64,000 nucleotides of DNA from Candidatus Latescibacterota bacterium (GTDB lineage Bacteria; Latescibacterota; UBA2968): NCBI GenBank assembly GCA_022823725.1, contig JAJEHL010000044.1:169217-233216 (forward strand), in the 5' to 3' direction. The notes below the pieces were generated by a model. It ran no database searches and was not told where the DNA came from. It was given only the letters and a program-made list of their open reading frames with translations. Made by a program: the position numbers and the translations under genes. How positions within the stretch are numbered: position 1 is the first letter of the stretch; every line of letters begins with the position of its first letter. Below are positions 15,837-25,010 of the stretch, in pieces.

Positions 15837-17669
15837 ATGAAAACTCGAACATTACCCACATACATGATTCCTGTTGTCGGACTGCTCGTGCTGGCTGGCG
15901 TCTTTTCCAATGCGCCGCCCGCCCTGGCAGATTGTCCACTCCCGCCCGGCGTGACGCCTCCTGCGGATCCGAGTGTGACGGCGCAACAGGTGGAAGACGG
16001 CAACGCGACCCTGAGGGACTTCGCGCTGGCCGTGAGAGAGCGGTCCAGAGAATACGCCCAGGGGGCCGCGACCGCGGAACAAGCGGTATATATCGGATGC
16101 ATCATAAGGCAGGACGATGGGATTTGGCATTCCGGTTCCACGTACATCGTGAGCCTGACTCCCGACGGCAGAGTGTACGTTCACGCGAAGGACATGTCGT
16201 TAGCGGGGAGGCTGCTCAACCCTGTGATTTATGGCGCGATCCTTTTTGCGTTGGGCGTATCTCCAACCGATCTGGCCAATCTGGCATCTCCCGATCCTGC
16301 TATTGCCGCCCAGGCTTTCGGCGCGGTCATGGGCACATTGTCGCAAGAACCGGACGGCGCATTCGACGCGACCACCCCCATTCCAGGACTGTCGCCAGGC
16401 ATACCAGGTGCTTCGGGCCATGCCGCCATCTATGTCGAGCCCAATTTAGGGGGTGCTCCGATTGTGATGCTCATGGGATTCGATCTCAATGAATCTCACC
16501 TGGTTCCCATTAGCGATGAAGCCATCGATTACGGCGATCCGGCCATTACCGCCAGGGACGTGGTGAACCGGGAAACCTTGAAGGCCTTCGTTACCCAAGC
16601 GGGAAATTACTTTCTTGACCTCATGAGTTCCGGCGATTTAGCCGCACTGGCGAAAGCCAGGATCGCCTTGCGGGATCCGAACGGACCCTGGAGACACGGT
16701 TCCGTGTACCTCTACGTCCTGGATATTGTCAGCAACGTCATCATTTTTCACGCAGCCTTCCCGGACAAATACGAGTATCGGCCTCTGATACCGACCGTCC
16801 TTGACGCTGTGACCGGAGAGTTCATTCTGCCTCAAGTCATCGAAGCGGCGAAGAGTAGCCCGGAAGGCGGCTTCGTGGAGTATTACTTCGACGATCCCAC
16901 CGACGACACCGACAGGGCCGATATCCCCAAGGTGGGATACGCACGCGAGTTCGCCGCTGAAATCCGGAGGGCAGACGGAAGCACCGTCCCGGCTGACTTC
17001 ATCGTTGGATCGGGCTTCTATGGGCGCGCACCCGACGTTGTCCCGGACGGTCCCCTTACACAAGTGGAAGCCACAGTCCTGGGCGACGCCGTCGAAGGAT
17101 TGACCGTCGAATTTGCTCGATCCATCGCCGGCCAGCCAGCCGACTACGCCTATAATGCCATCACCGATGCCAATGGCTCTTTGTCCCTCACCATCTCCAA
17201 CGCAGATGGTGTCAGTGGTTACTACACATCTCGCGCCAGCAACGCCGATGGCGAAATCGTCGGCCAGTGGCACTCCATTCCCCTCAATCACAATCAACGC
17301 CAGGTATTAGAACTGACGCTCGGCGGCGATATGAAGATCGTACGCGTCGGACCACTGACCGCATCCAAGCCAGTACTCGCAGCCGAGACAGAGGTCAGCG
17401 GTCTGGCGCCCAACTTTCCCAACCCGTTCAACAGCGCCACCCTGATTACCTACCACCTGTCCAATCCCGGTCCGGTGCAGTTGGTGATCTACAATGTGCT
17501 GGGGCAGCCGGTACGCACGCTGGTGGATAAGTCCCAGGCCGCAGGCTCTTACCAGATACGGTGGGATGTCCTCGACCAGCGGGGCGTCTCGCTATCGACG
17601 GGGATCTATATCGCACGCCTGAGCTATCCCGGTGGGGTGCAAACGCAACGCCTGCTCTACCTCAAGTAG
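15837..17669 (+). CDS. Secreted Cache-domain protein with T9SS-type sorting domain, copy 3
   Basis: 610 residues from ATG 15837 (AGGGAGGA upstream). The signal peptide is the same as in copy 1, but the insertion between the Cache units follows copy 2 ('SPDPAIAAQAFGAVMGTLSQ', 'PIPGLSPGIPGASGH'). The single-Cache unit reads 'RIALRDPNGPWRHGSVYLY', 'SSPEGGFVEYYFDDP', 'IVGSGFYGRAP'. The tail has 'LAPNFPNPFNSATLITYHLS' and 'LGQPVRTLV', with 'SLSTGIYIARL' near the end. The protein should be exported through Sec and then handled by a T9SS-like route or anchored by the tail. The repeated presence of three variants suggests ligand or partner diversification rather than simple dosage, though both are possible. 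Confidence 0.8.
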   Translation: MKTRTLPTYMIPVVGLLVLAGVFSNAPPALADCPLPPGVTPPADPSVTAQQVEDGNATLRDFALAVRERSREYAQGAATAEQAVYIGCIIRQDDGIWHSGSTYIVSLTPDGRVYVHAKDMSLAGRLLNPVIYGAILFALGVSPTDLANLASPDPAIAAQAFGAVMGTLSQEPDGAFDATTPIPGLSPGIPGASGHAAIYVEPNLGGAPIVMLMGFDLNESHLVPISDEAIDYGDPAITARDVVNRETLKAFVTQAGNYFLDLMSSGDLAALAKARIALRDPNGPWRHGSVYLYVLDIVSNVIIFHAAFPDKYEYRPLIPTVLDAVTGEFILPQVIEAAKSSPEGGFVEYYFDDPTDDTDRADIPKVGYAREFAAEIRRADGSTVPADFIVGSGFYGRAPDVVPDGPLTQVEATVLGDAVEGLTVEFARSIAGQPADYAYNAITDANGSLSLTISNADGVSGYYTSRASNADGEIVGQWHSIPLNHNQRQVLELTLGGDMKIVRVGPLTASKPVLAAETEVSGLAPNFPNPFNSATLITYHLSNPGPVQLVIYNVLGQPVRTLVDKSQAAGSYQIRWDVLDQRGVSLSTGIYIARLSYPGGVQTQRLLYLK

Positions 17670-17690
17670 TGCCGATTTCTCATAACAGAG

Positions 17691-17719
17691 AAAGGCCCCT
17701 GAAAACAGGGGCCTTTTTT
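17691..17719 (+). terminator. Terminator after copy 3
   Basis: Stem AAAGGCCCCTG / CAGGGGCCTTT with a four-base loop and T6. The sigma-factor gene converges from the other side and may also use it. Confidence 0.85.
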
Positions 17720-17746
17720 AATGCATTTAAGTCTTTCTCACCGAAT

Positions 17747-18598
17747 TTAAGTCACTTCCAGCAGTGGCTCAAGCCGCGAGCGACGACGCGGATGGCGCAA
17801 TCTGCGAAGTGCTTTCTCCTTAATTTGCCGAACGCGCTCTCGGGTCAAATTGAACCGAACGCCGATCTCTTCAAGCGTAAGCGGCTCTTCACCACCCAGA
17901 CCAAAATACAGGCGCAAAACCTCGGTCTCGCGGTCGTCCAGAGATGTGAGCACATCTTTTACCTGTTCGCGCACCGAATCTTCTACAACTTCCTCATCGG
18001 GTGCCTTTTGCGTCTTGTCCGGCAACACATGCAGCAAACTGTGGTCATCCTCCTCGCGGAAAGACGCATCCAGAGACCAGACATCGCGCGCGCGCATCAA
18101 CGTATCCTGAACCATCTCCACTGACACGCCGAGTTCTTTGGCCACAGTTTCGGGTTCGGGTTCGGTCTCACTCGACTGCCTCAGTTCGCGCGACACCTTT
18201 GAAATATTGTGCAACAAATCAATGCGGTTAATAGGCAATCGCACAACCCGCGAATCCTGTGCCAAACTCTGGTGAATTGCCTGACGGATCCACCAGACAG
18301 CATAGGAAATAAACTTAAAGCCCCGCGTGCCATCAAAGCGCTCGGCAGCCGTCATCAGGCCCATATTGCCCGCGCTGATCAAATCGGCCAGAGGCACCCC
18401 GTGATTTTGATATTCGCGCGCCACACTCACCACAAAACGGAGATTGGCGGAAACCAGTTTATCTCTGGATCTCTGGCAACCTTTATGAATCTTTTTTGCC
18501 AGTTCAATCTCTTCCGCACTCGAAAGGGGTTCAGACGTGGCAATGTCTCGCAGATACAAATCCAGAGACTCACTATCTTGAATCATAATTCCAGGCAA
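17747..18598 (-). CDS. Sigma70-family RNA polymerase sigma factor (primary type)
   Basis: 283 residues with regions 1.2 to 4.2 in order: 'SLDLYLRDIATSEPLSSAEE' (1.2), 'LVSANLRFVVSVAREYQNHG' and 'FKFISYAVWWIRQAIHQSLA' (2.1-2.4), 'RVVRLPINR' (3), and 'LTLEEIGVRFNLTRERVRQI' with 'KEKALRRLRHP' (4.2). There is no long N-terminal extension, as in the roughly 287-residue primary sigma factors of the FCB group, so it may be RpoD itself or an RpoS-like group 2 factor. A perfect AGGAGG lies six bases before a TTG at 18598, which I take as the start; ATG 18586 is too far from it. The gene is downstream of the PTS IIA-like gene by 41 bases on the same strand. Confidence 0.9.
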   Translation of the reverse strand: MPGIMIQDSESLDLYLRDIATSEPLSSAEEIELAKKIHKGCQRSRDKLVSANLRFVVSVAREYQNHGVPLADLISAGNMGLMTAAERFDGTRGFKFISYAVWWIRQAIHQSLAQDSRVVRLPINRIDLLHNISKVSRELRQSSETEPEPETVAKELGVSVEMVQDTLMRARDVWSLDASFREEDDHSLLHVLPDKTQKAPDEEVVEDSVREQVKDVLTSLDDRETEVLRLYFGLGGEEPLTLEEIGVRFNLTRERVRQIKEKALRRLRHPRRRSRLEPLLEVT

Positions 18599-18639
18599 GG
18601 GGAACCTCCTGTAAAAGGATGGGGAGCTAATATATTATG

Positions 18640-19152
18640 CTATAAAACAGAATAGGGAGCCGGCACCTCGCGCATTTGCGCGAGGTGTTCCGTCATAAAT
18701 TGATACATACTCATCGATGTGTCGCAGGCCATCAAACCCGCTCGCACATCTGAATTTTTAAACAACAGTGCCAAATTGCTCAAAACCGACAGATAAGGCA
18801 CAGGAGCCGCATCGGGTACTGCAACCATGCATATCACATGAACGGGTTCTGCATCTGGGGGAAAAGCAATACCCGTCTGGGAAATGCCCAACGCCACACC
18901 GGGCTGAGCAACCGAGCGGCATCGCGCGTGGGGCAATGCAACACCTCGGCCCAAAACAGTACTCATCTGATCTTCTCGATCCAGAATAGTTTGCAAAAAC
19001 TTCAGACTATCGACCACCTTCCTGCGCCCATAGAGCCGATCAACCAGTTCTTTGATCGCTCCCATGCGATCCTGGGATTTCAGATCGGGTACAAGAAGCG
19101 AAACATCAAAATGAAAAACGTCTTCTTCAGGTAAAATAGTTGTTTGAGTCAC
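18640..19152 (-). CDS. PTS IIA domain protein (PtsN/fructose-type)
   Basis: A 170-residue EIIA of the fructose/nitrogen type. The phosphorylated His is His75 in 'GRGVALPHARCRS', and 'VICMVAVPDAAPVPYLSVLS' with 'LFKNSDVRAGLMAC' covers the rest of the fold. No EIIB or EIIC is nearby, which points to a regulatory role like PtsN rather than sugar transport. It seems to be cotranscribed with the sigma factor gene. Upstream (19153-19460) are three TGCAA/TTGCA-type inverted repeats that may be operators. Confidence 0.85.
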   Translation of the reverse strand: MTQTTILPEEDVFHFDVSLLVPDLKSQDRMGAIKELVDRLYGRRKVVDSLKFLQTILDREDQMSTVLGRGVALPHARCRSVAQPGVALGISQTGIAFPPDAEPVHVICMVAVPDAAPVPYLSVLSNLALLFKNSDVRAGLMACDTSMSMYQFMTEHLAQMREVPAPYSVL

Positions 19153-19175
19153 CAGATCCCCACACTCGACAAAAA

Positions 19176-19450
19176 TGCAGAATTTGCACCTTCAAACTAT
19201 AAGACATCTATTAAAAAAGGAGAATAACACATTAACATCAATAAAAACATAAGGTTAATCTCCAATACCAGAAATCCGCGATAAACGCACTCTGATATTA
19301 TAGCAATATCCGTGCCAGAAAATCCCCTATATACATAACTTATTGTTTATGTTGAATAAAAATCAGAAAATCCGATCTACATACTCTTTTTTATCTCACT
19401 TAGCATGCAAAAATTGCATCCTGTTTTATAAATAAAATGCAAAAATTGCG
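19176..19450. promoter_or_regulatory. Three TGCA..TTGCA inverted repeats upstream of the PTS IIA gene
   Basis: TGCAGAATTTGCA at 19176-19188, TGCAAAAATTGCA at 19406-19418 and TGCAAAAATTGCG at 19438-19450. The last two are 32 bases apart, about three helical turns. They lie in the 308-base gap between the response regulator end and the IIA start, in otherwise AT-rich DNA with no gene. They could bind a dimeric regulator; the spacing does not fit a sigma54 promoter. Confidence 0.35.
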
Positions 19451-19460
19451 CTTTGGGAAA

Positions 19461-20819
19461 TTAGCGCAGGTTATACGCCTTGATCTTGTATTGCAACGCG
19501 CGAACACTGATCCCCAGCAAAGCCGCGGCCTTTTTGCGATTTGCCGTCACATGTGCAAGTGTTTTTTCGATAAGCGCGCGCTCTACGTCTTCAAGCGACG
19601 AACCGAGTTCGACCATTATAGTATCTGTCGCATTCTGGGCATCGCGCACTCGAGAGGGCAAATGATCGACATTGACCTTTTGATCTGCACAAGTTACCAC
19701 AATACGCTCAATCGTATTTTTTAACTCGCGCACATTGCCGGGCCATAAATAGGCCAGAACCCTATCCATCGCATCGGGAGCTAATTCCATGCGCGGTTTG
19801 TGGTGCAACACACACAAATTATCAAAAAACACATCGATCAAAAGCGGAATATCTTCGACGCGCTCGCGAAGCGGTGGCAGGCGAATGGGCACCACATTGA
19901 TGCGATAATACAAATCTTCTCTAAATCGCCCTTCTGCCACTTCTCGCTCGAGATCGCGATTGGTGACAAAAATGGTTCGCACATCTGCGGCCACCGCTTT
20001 GGTACTGCCCACCGGTCGATAGGCTCTTTCTTCCAATACCCGAAGCAAATCGACCTGATTGGGCAAAGGAATTTCACCCACCTCATCAAAAAAAAGCGTT
20101 CCCCCCTCAGCCGCGGCAAAAAACCCCGCCTTATCCGCTGTCGCCCCCGTAAACGCCCCCTTTACATAACCGAACAACTCGCTGCCAAATAACGTCTCGG
20201 CAAACGCCCCGCAATTCATCGCCAATAGGGGCGCATTCCGCCGCGCACTCGCCTGATGAATCGCACGCGCCACGAGTTCTTTCCCCGTCCCCGTTTCCCC
20301 GGTAATCAAAACCGGCACATCGGTCATTGCCGCCTGCGCTACAGTATCACAAACGTGTTCCATCGCAGCACTTCGATGCACGATATCCCCATTTTCCCCA
20401 TTGGAATCCAGACGCGCCCGCAATACGCGATTCTCCGCGACCAGTGCCTGGTGATCGAGCAAACGCTCCAAAGACAGGCGCAATCGCTTCAGATCTACTG
20501 GCTTGGTCAAATAATCATACGCCCCTCGCCGCATGGCTTCAACAGCCGTCTCCACCTCTCCATAAGCCGTAATCACAATAACGCCAATCTCGCGATTTGC
20601 ACCGCTCACCCACTTCAAAAGTGCCAGCCCATCCTGCCCCGGCATCTTGAGATCAAAAATTGCGGCATCATACTCATGGGCTTCCATAAGTGCTTTTGCC
20701 CGATTCCCATCATAAGCCACATCAACCCGATAACCGTCTTTGGTCATCGCCTCCCGCAGACCTTCGCAGATATAGTACTCATCATCCGCAATCAAAATTC
20801 GAATCTCACTCGCATCCAT
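19461..20819 (-). CDS. Sigma54-dependent response regulator, NtrC/ZraR type
   Basis: 452 residues: receiver domain (phosphorylated Asp56 in 'AAIFDLKMPGQDG', acidic pair at 12-13), AAA+ domain with Walker A 'GETGTGKE' (174-181), the sigma54 contact loop 'GAFTGA' (221-226), 'FFDEVGEIPL', and 'LWPGNVRELKNTIER', then a Fis-type HTH at the end ('HVTANRKKAAALLGISVRAL' and 'QYKIKAYNL'). It activates transcription from sigma54 promoters when phosphorylated by the histidine kinase just upstream. The gap to the kinase stop is three bases, so they form one operon. Confidence 0.95.
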   Translation of the reverse strand: MDASEIRILIADDEYYICEGLREAMTKDGYRVDVAYDGNRAKALMEAHEYDAAIFDLKMPGQDGLALLKWVSGANREIGVIVITAYGEVETAVEAMRRGAYDYLTKPVDLKRLRLSLERLLDHQALVAENRVLRARLDSNGENGDIVHRSAAMEHVCDTVAQAAMTDVPVLITGETGTGKELVARAIHQASARRNAPLLAMNCGAFAETLFGSELFGYVKGAFTGATADKAGFFAAAEGGTLFFDEVGEIPLPNQVDLLRVLEERAYRPVGSTKAVAADVRTIFVTNRDLEREVAEGRFREDLYYRINVVPIRLPPLRERVEDIPLLIDVFFDNLCVLHHKPRMELAPDAMDRVLAYLWPGNVRELKNTIERIVVTCADQKVNVDHLPSRVRDAQNATDTIMVELGSSLEDVERALIEKTLAHVTANRKKAAALLGISVRALQYKIKAYNLR

Positions 20820-20822
20820 AAG

Positions 20823-21881
20823 TTACCTCTTATGCTCGGGCAAATACACCCGGAAGGTCGTTCCTCTTTCGGGAAGGCTCTCGACATCGATATGCCCTCC
20901 GTGCTGATAAATAATGCGCTGGGCAATAGACAATCCCAACCCGGTACCTTCATCCTTCGTCGTATAATAAAACTCGAAAATGCGATCCACCTCTTCTTCT
21001 GAAATCCCGCATCCCGTATCTGTAAGCATCAAACACACCTGCCCCAACTCGGTTTGTGTTCGGGCAACCAAATCCCCACCCGTAGCCATAGACTGAAAGG
21101 CATTCACCACAATATTGAGCACAGCTTGACCGAGTTGATCTTCATCTCCATTAATCGCGGGCAGACTGTCGGAAAGTTCCAGACGCAACACAACCTCGCG
21201 CTCGCGTGCTTCGGGCGAGACCAGCTCAAAAACGCGGCGAACCACATCGTTGAGAGACACCTGCCGCAAATGAAGTTTGGGCGTACGCGAAAAACGCAAA
21301 AAATTATACACGAGGCGGTCGAGCCGTTTCATCTCTGTCTGCGCGATATTGAGCCGTCCCGCAAGACGCTCTTTCAATGCACTTGACAACTCGCCGAGAT
21401 CTTCCTCCAACAACTGCAACTGAATATCAATCGCCCCCAGAGGATTGCGCACCTCATGGGCAACAGAAGCGGCCAAACGCCCCAATGCCGTCATCTTTTC
21501 AACTTGGAAGATCTCCCATTCCATCCGCTTTATCTCAGACACATCGCGCACCGCCAGCACCAGCCCACCCTGCGCACCCGCATCTAAAAACGAAGTGCTC
21601 ACGCGCAGATGTTGCAATCCACCATCGGCATTGTGGTGTACCAAATCCGTATCTGACACCAGCACCTTGTTTTTTATACCCTCGTTCAAAATCCGCAACA
21701 ACTCAGGGCGTTGGGCAAACAGCACCTCTGGCGATGCGCCACAAACAGCCTGTTTGTCCCATCCCATCAACGCAATCAGATGTGCATTGGCCATCACGGC
21801 CCGATGTGTCTTGTCAAAAGCCACAATGCCCTCCCCCAGCCCTTCCAGAATTGAAGCACTATAATCCGTAGCCATATCCAT
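20823..21881 (-). CDS. PAS-type sensor histidine kinase, NtrB-like
   Basis: 352 residues from ATG 21881: an N-terminal PAS domain ('ILEGLGEGIVAFDKTHRAVM'), HisKA with His142 in 'AASVAHEVRNPLGAID', then HATPase motifs 'INGDEDQLGQAVLNIVVNAF', 'LMLTDTGCGISEEE', 'FYYTTKDEGTGLGLSIAQ'. There are no transmembrane segments, so it is a cytosolic sensor like NtrB. GGAG lies seven bases before this ATG; extending upstream would translate into a REP-like repeat, giving a false N-terminus that also appears beside prfA. It partners with the following NtrC-type regulator. Confidence 0.92.
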   Translation of the reverse strand: MDMATDYSASILEGLGEGIVAFDKTHRAVMANAHLIALMGWDKQAVCGASPEVLFAQRPELLRILNEGIKNKVLVSDTDLVHHNADGGLQHLRVSTSFLDAGAQGGLVLAVRDVSEIKRMEWEIFQVEKMTALGRLAASVAHEVRNPLGAIDIQLQLLEEDLGELSSALKERLAGRLNIAQTEMKRLDRLVYNFLRFSRTPKLHLRQVSLNDVVRRVFELVSPEAREREVVLRLELSDSLPAINGDEDQLGQAVLNIVVNAFQSMATGGDLVARTQTELGQVCLMLTDTGCGISEEEVDRIFEFYYTTKDEGTGLGLSIAQRIIYQHGGHIDVESLPERGTTFRVYLPEHKR

Positions 21882-21892
21882 GCGCGTTCTCC

Positions 21893-21975
21893 AAAGACGG
21901 ATAGACGAATAGACGAACCCTGCCCCACCACCCAAAACCTCTGGATTGCGGCTTAAAGCCTGCCGCAATGACGGC
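21893..21975. repeat. Composite dispersed repeat with REP-like hairpin (copy A)
   Basis: A short GAATAGAC-type tandem part followed by a hairpin ATTGCGGC (21945-21952) / GCCGCAAT (21962-21969). The same block of about 75 bases occurs at 27825-27907. It lies in the kinase upstream region; 21976-22066 contains nothing else recognised. Confidence 0.8.
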
Positions 21976-22066
21976 TTTCAGGTACATTACCTGTTTCGTT
22001 GATTCGCCGTTCCGCTGATTATTGTTAATTTTCCATATTTCGACCCAAAGCGCAAGCCCAAATATC

Positions 22067-22094
22067 TTGACACTTATCCGTAGCGTGATATTAT
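22067..22094 (+). promoter_or_regulatory. Sigma70-type promoter for glnD
   Basis: TTGACA at 22067-22072 and TATTAT at 22089-22094, spacer 16 bases, 36 bases before the glnD start. Confidence 0.6.
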
Positions 22095-22130
22095 TAACCT
22101 CTGACGTAGCCATTTCCAAAGGATTGCCCA

Positions 22131-24794
22131 TTGAATAAACAAATCGTCAATACCCTCCCACGCGATCTGCTCAACGCAAAAAAAACATCAGACGCCTGGC
22201 CCACCGAACGCCTGTCGTACCTGCGAACCTATCTCGACACCACCTGGGAAACGATTCATACACAGCACCGAAGCGGGGCATCGGGCAGCACTGTAGTTGC
22301 AGCACTCACACAGCGCGTCGATACACTCATCCAGGCACTGTATGCCGAAGCGATTGAAGAACACGGAGAACCAACCGGATTTGCCGTAATCGCACAGGGG
22401 GGGTATGGCCGGGGCGCGCTCAATCCCCACTCGGACATCGACCTGTTATTTCTCTTTCGCAAAAAAGTCCACGAAGGCGACCCCATAACGCGCGCGATTC
22501 TCCACACCCTGTGGGATCTGCGATTTGACGTGGGATACAGCACCCGCACCCTTTCCGATTGCGTCACTGCAGCGCAAGACGACACCGACTCCCTCACCGC
22601 AATGCTCGAAACGCGCCATCTCGTGGGTGATCCCACCCTGAAGACCCAACTGCAAGACGCCCTTGCGCGGCGGTTCTACGGTCGGCGTGCGAGCGGTTTT
22701 ATCAACAAAAAAAACCAGGAACGCATCCAACGACACAGCAAATTCAAATTTTCAACCCAACTCCTCGAACCCAATATAAAAGAAAGCCCTGGAGGATTGC
22801 GAGATATTCACACAGCGGGCTGGTTCTTAATGGCACGCCGCGGTATTCGCGCCCCCGAAGGCTTGCAAGAAAGCCATATACTCACCCGCAGAAATTACGA
22901 GATCTATGTCAAAGCCCTGGACTTCATGCTGCGCACGCGCAGCGAACTGCACTTTCACACGGGCAAACCCTTTGATGTGCTCGAACACGACCTGCAACTC
23001 GCTATTGCCAAAAATCTGGGCTACAAAGACCGCGACAATGAACTGGGCGTTGAACACTTTATGCGAGACTACTACACCCATGCGCGTGCAATCAAACACC
23101 TCAGCGACCTGATATGCGAACGCCTCAAAGGCCAATCTTCCACCGGTCGGGCTGTGGGATTGCTCACGCGCCGTCAACTCGATGACGGCTCCGTGCTACA
23201 CCACACGCACATCGCCCTGCCCAAAAAGCGACGCCATTTTTTTGACAACACGCCCCATCGCCTCCTCTCCCTTTTCCTCAATTCACAGCGATTCGGCGTT
23301 CCCCTCAATGAAGCGGCCAAACAGGGAATAAAAGACCACATCCATCTCATCGACGACACCTTCAGGTCTTCTGAGCGCGCCAGTCGCATCTTCCTCGACC
23401 TCTTCCGCGCACCCGTCGGCATTGGCACCACCCTTCGCACCATGCACGAACTCGACGTCTTGGGCACTTACGTACCCGAATTCGGCAGCCTGACCTGCCT
23501 GGTACAATACAATCGCTATCACATATACACGGCTGACGAACACACCCTGGTCGCTGTAGAGCGTCTCGACCACTTCGCGCGATCTCCTTCTTTGCCCCAT
23601 GATTTGCAGCACCTCAGACGCGTGTACAATGAAATCCCGAGAAAAGAGCTTCTCTATCTCGCGCTGATGATGCACGACGTGGGAAAATCTGTTCGCGACA
23701 AAGATCACAGCATTGTCGGTGCAGAAATGACACGGGACTTTCTCAAACGTCTTCAATTGCCCGATGACCAGATAGAAACCGTTGTTTTTCTCGTGCGGCA
23801 CCATCTTGCAATGTCCGCCATTGCCCAGCGCCGCGACCTGTCAGATCAGCGCATGATCGCCGAATTCGCCAGCACATTTTCACACCCCGATGTCTTGCGC
23901 ATGCTCTATGTACTCACTTATGCCGACCTGTCTGCCGTCACACAAACTGCGTGGACCGCCTGGAAAGGTCACCTCTTGCGCGAACTCTACGAAAACACCT
24001 TTTATCTCCTCACACAAAGCACCCAACCCAATCGCGAGCAACCCGAACTACAAGACATTCAAAAAACCCTCACAGCTCTGAAGTCGCGCATTCCATATCA
24101 GACCCTTGTCGAACATCTCAACAACATGCCTCCGCGCTATCCCGAGCAAAACAGCCCAGAAGAAATTGCACAACACCTGCAACTCATCGATGCAATGGGA
24201 TCCTCGTTGGTCGCCGTTAGCGTACAACCCGGCGGACTCTTTCTGGAAATCACCATCTGTACGCACGACCAGCCCTTTCGTCTATCCGAAATTTGCGGTG
24301 TACTGGCAACCCACGACATCAACATCTTCAGCGCACATGCTTATACGCGCAACGACGGCACAGTCATCGACATTTTTCAAGTCACTTCCGATATGGATGA
24401 TGACGTCGCATTACGAGAAAAAATTCAACAAACCCTGACCGATGTCTTTCAAAAAAAAGAACGCGTATCAGACCTGTTTGCCAGCTACAGCCAGCGGTGG
24501 TCCCTGAGGCGGCAACCCACAGTTCCCATATCTCCCACAATCACATACGACAACAATGTTTCCATGCGTTCCACCGTCATCGATATCACTGCACAAGATG
24601 CAACGGGCCTCCTGTACCGCATCACGCGCACATTATCAGATCTCGGCCTCGACATTTACACCGCCCGCATTGGCACACAGGCAGACCGCGCTGTCGATGC
24701 CTTTTACGTACGCAAAAATGGCGATAAAATCACAGACCCCGCACAGCTCGAACACATCACCCGCGACCTCGCGCACGCGATTGAAAATCCTTGA
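22131..24794 (+). CDS. glnD: [Protein-PII] uridylyltransferase/uridylyl-removing enzyme
   Basis: 887 residues, normal for GlnD, which modifies PII proteins according to glutamine level. The nucleotidyltransferase domain has 'AQGGYGRGALNPHSDIDLLF' (GG at 90-91, Asp102 and Asp104); the HD domain has 'LALMMHDVGKSVRDKDHSIV'; two ACT domains follow ('GGLFLEITICTHDQPFRLSE' and 'RSTVIDITAQDATGLLYRIT'). The start is TTG at 22131, supported by AAAGGA seven bases upstream. It is divergent from the NtrB/NtrC-like pair, fitting a nitrogen-control neighbourhood with glnA about 11 kb away; no glnB is in the window. Confidence 0.95.
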   Translation: MNKQIVNTLPRDLLNAKKTSDAWPTERLSYLRTYLDTTWETIHTQHRSGASGSTVVAALTQRVDTLIQALYAEAIEEHGEPTGFAVIAQGGYGRGALNPHSDIDLLFLFRKKVHEGDPITRAILHTLWDLRFDVGYSTRTLSDCVTAAQDDTDSLTAMLETRHLVGDPTLKTQLQDALARRFYGRRASGFINKKNQERIQRHSKFKFSTQLLEPNIKESPGGLRDIHTAGWFLMARRGIRAPEGLQESHILTRRNYEIYVKALDFMLRTRSELHFHTGKPFDVLEHDLQLAIAKNLGYKDRDNELGVEHFMRDYYTHARAIKHLSDLICERLKGQSSTGRAVGLLTRRQLDDGSVLHHTHIALPKKRRHFFDNTPHRLLSLFLNSQRFGVPLNEAAKQGIKDHIHLIDDTFRSSERASRIFLDLFRAPVGIGTTLRTMHELDVLGTYVPEFGSLTCLVQYNRYHIYTADEHTLVAVERLDHFARSPSLPHDLQHLRRVYNEIPRKELLYLALMMHDVGKSVRDKDHSIVGAEMTRDFLKRLQLPDDQIETVVFLVRHHLAMSAIAQRRDLSDQRMIAEFASTFSHPDVLRMLYVLTYADLSAVTQTAWTAWKGHLLRELYENTFYLLTQSTQPNREQPELQDIQKTLTALKSRIPYQTLVEHLNNMPPRYPEQNSPEEIAQHLQLIDAMGSSLVAVSVQPGGLFLEITICTHDQPFRLSEICGVLATHDINIFSAHAYTRNDGTVIDIFQVTSDMDDDVALREKIQQTLTDVFQKKERVSDLFASYSQRWSLRRQPTVPISPTITYDNNVSMRSTVIDITAQDATGLLYRITRTLSDLGLDIYTARIGTQADRAVDAFYVRKNGDKITDPAQLEHITRDLAHAIENP

Positions 24795-24819
24795 CAAGCC
24801 ACATTGTTTGTTTTACGTT
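24791..24819 (+). promoter_or_regulatory. Possible rho promoter
   Basis: TTGACA (24791-24796) overlaps the glnD stop; 17 bases later is TACGTT. This would give rho a leader of about 190 bases (24820-25010, no ORF), as is common for autoregulated rho genes. Weak -10, so low confidence. Confidence 0.3.
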
Positions 24820-25010
24820 TAGGTCAACTTCAAAATGCATTCCCTCGCACTAATGCCCCGCATCCTACCCCAATCTTCCAAAGTACTGTTCTCCGTAGGC
24901 TTCGCACTACCCCAATGATTTCGCACAACGTCTGTTTTATATCCCCATAGCATGGTGTCGCTCGGGCATACATTATTTCTCCCCTTCCAACCCATCAGGA
25001 ACCTCAAAAA

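Noticed and set aside
19404..19450. Possible sigma54 promoter in the TGCA repeats
   Set aside because: The GG-N10-GC spacing is missing.
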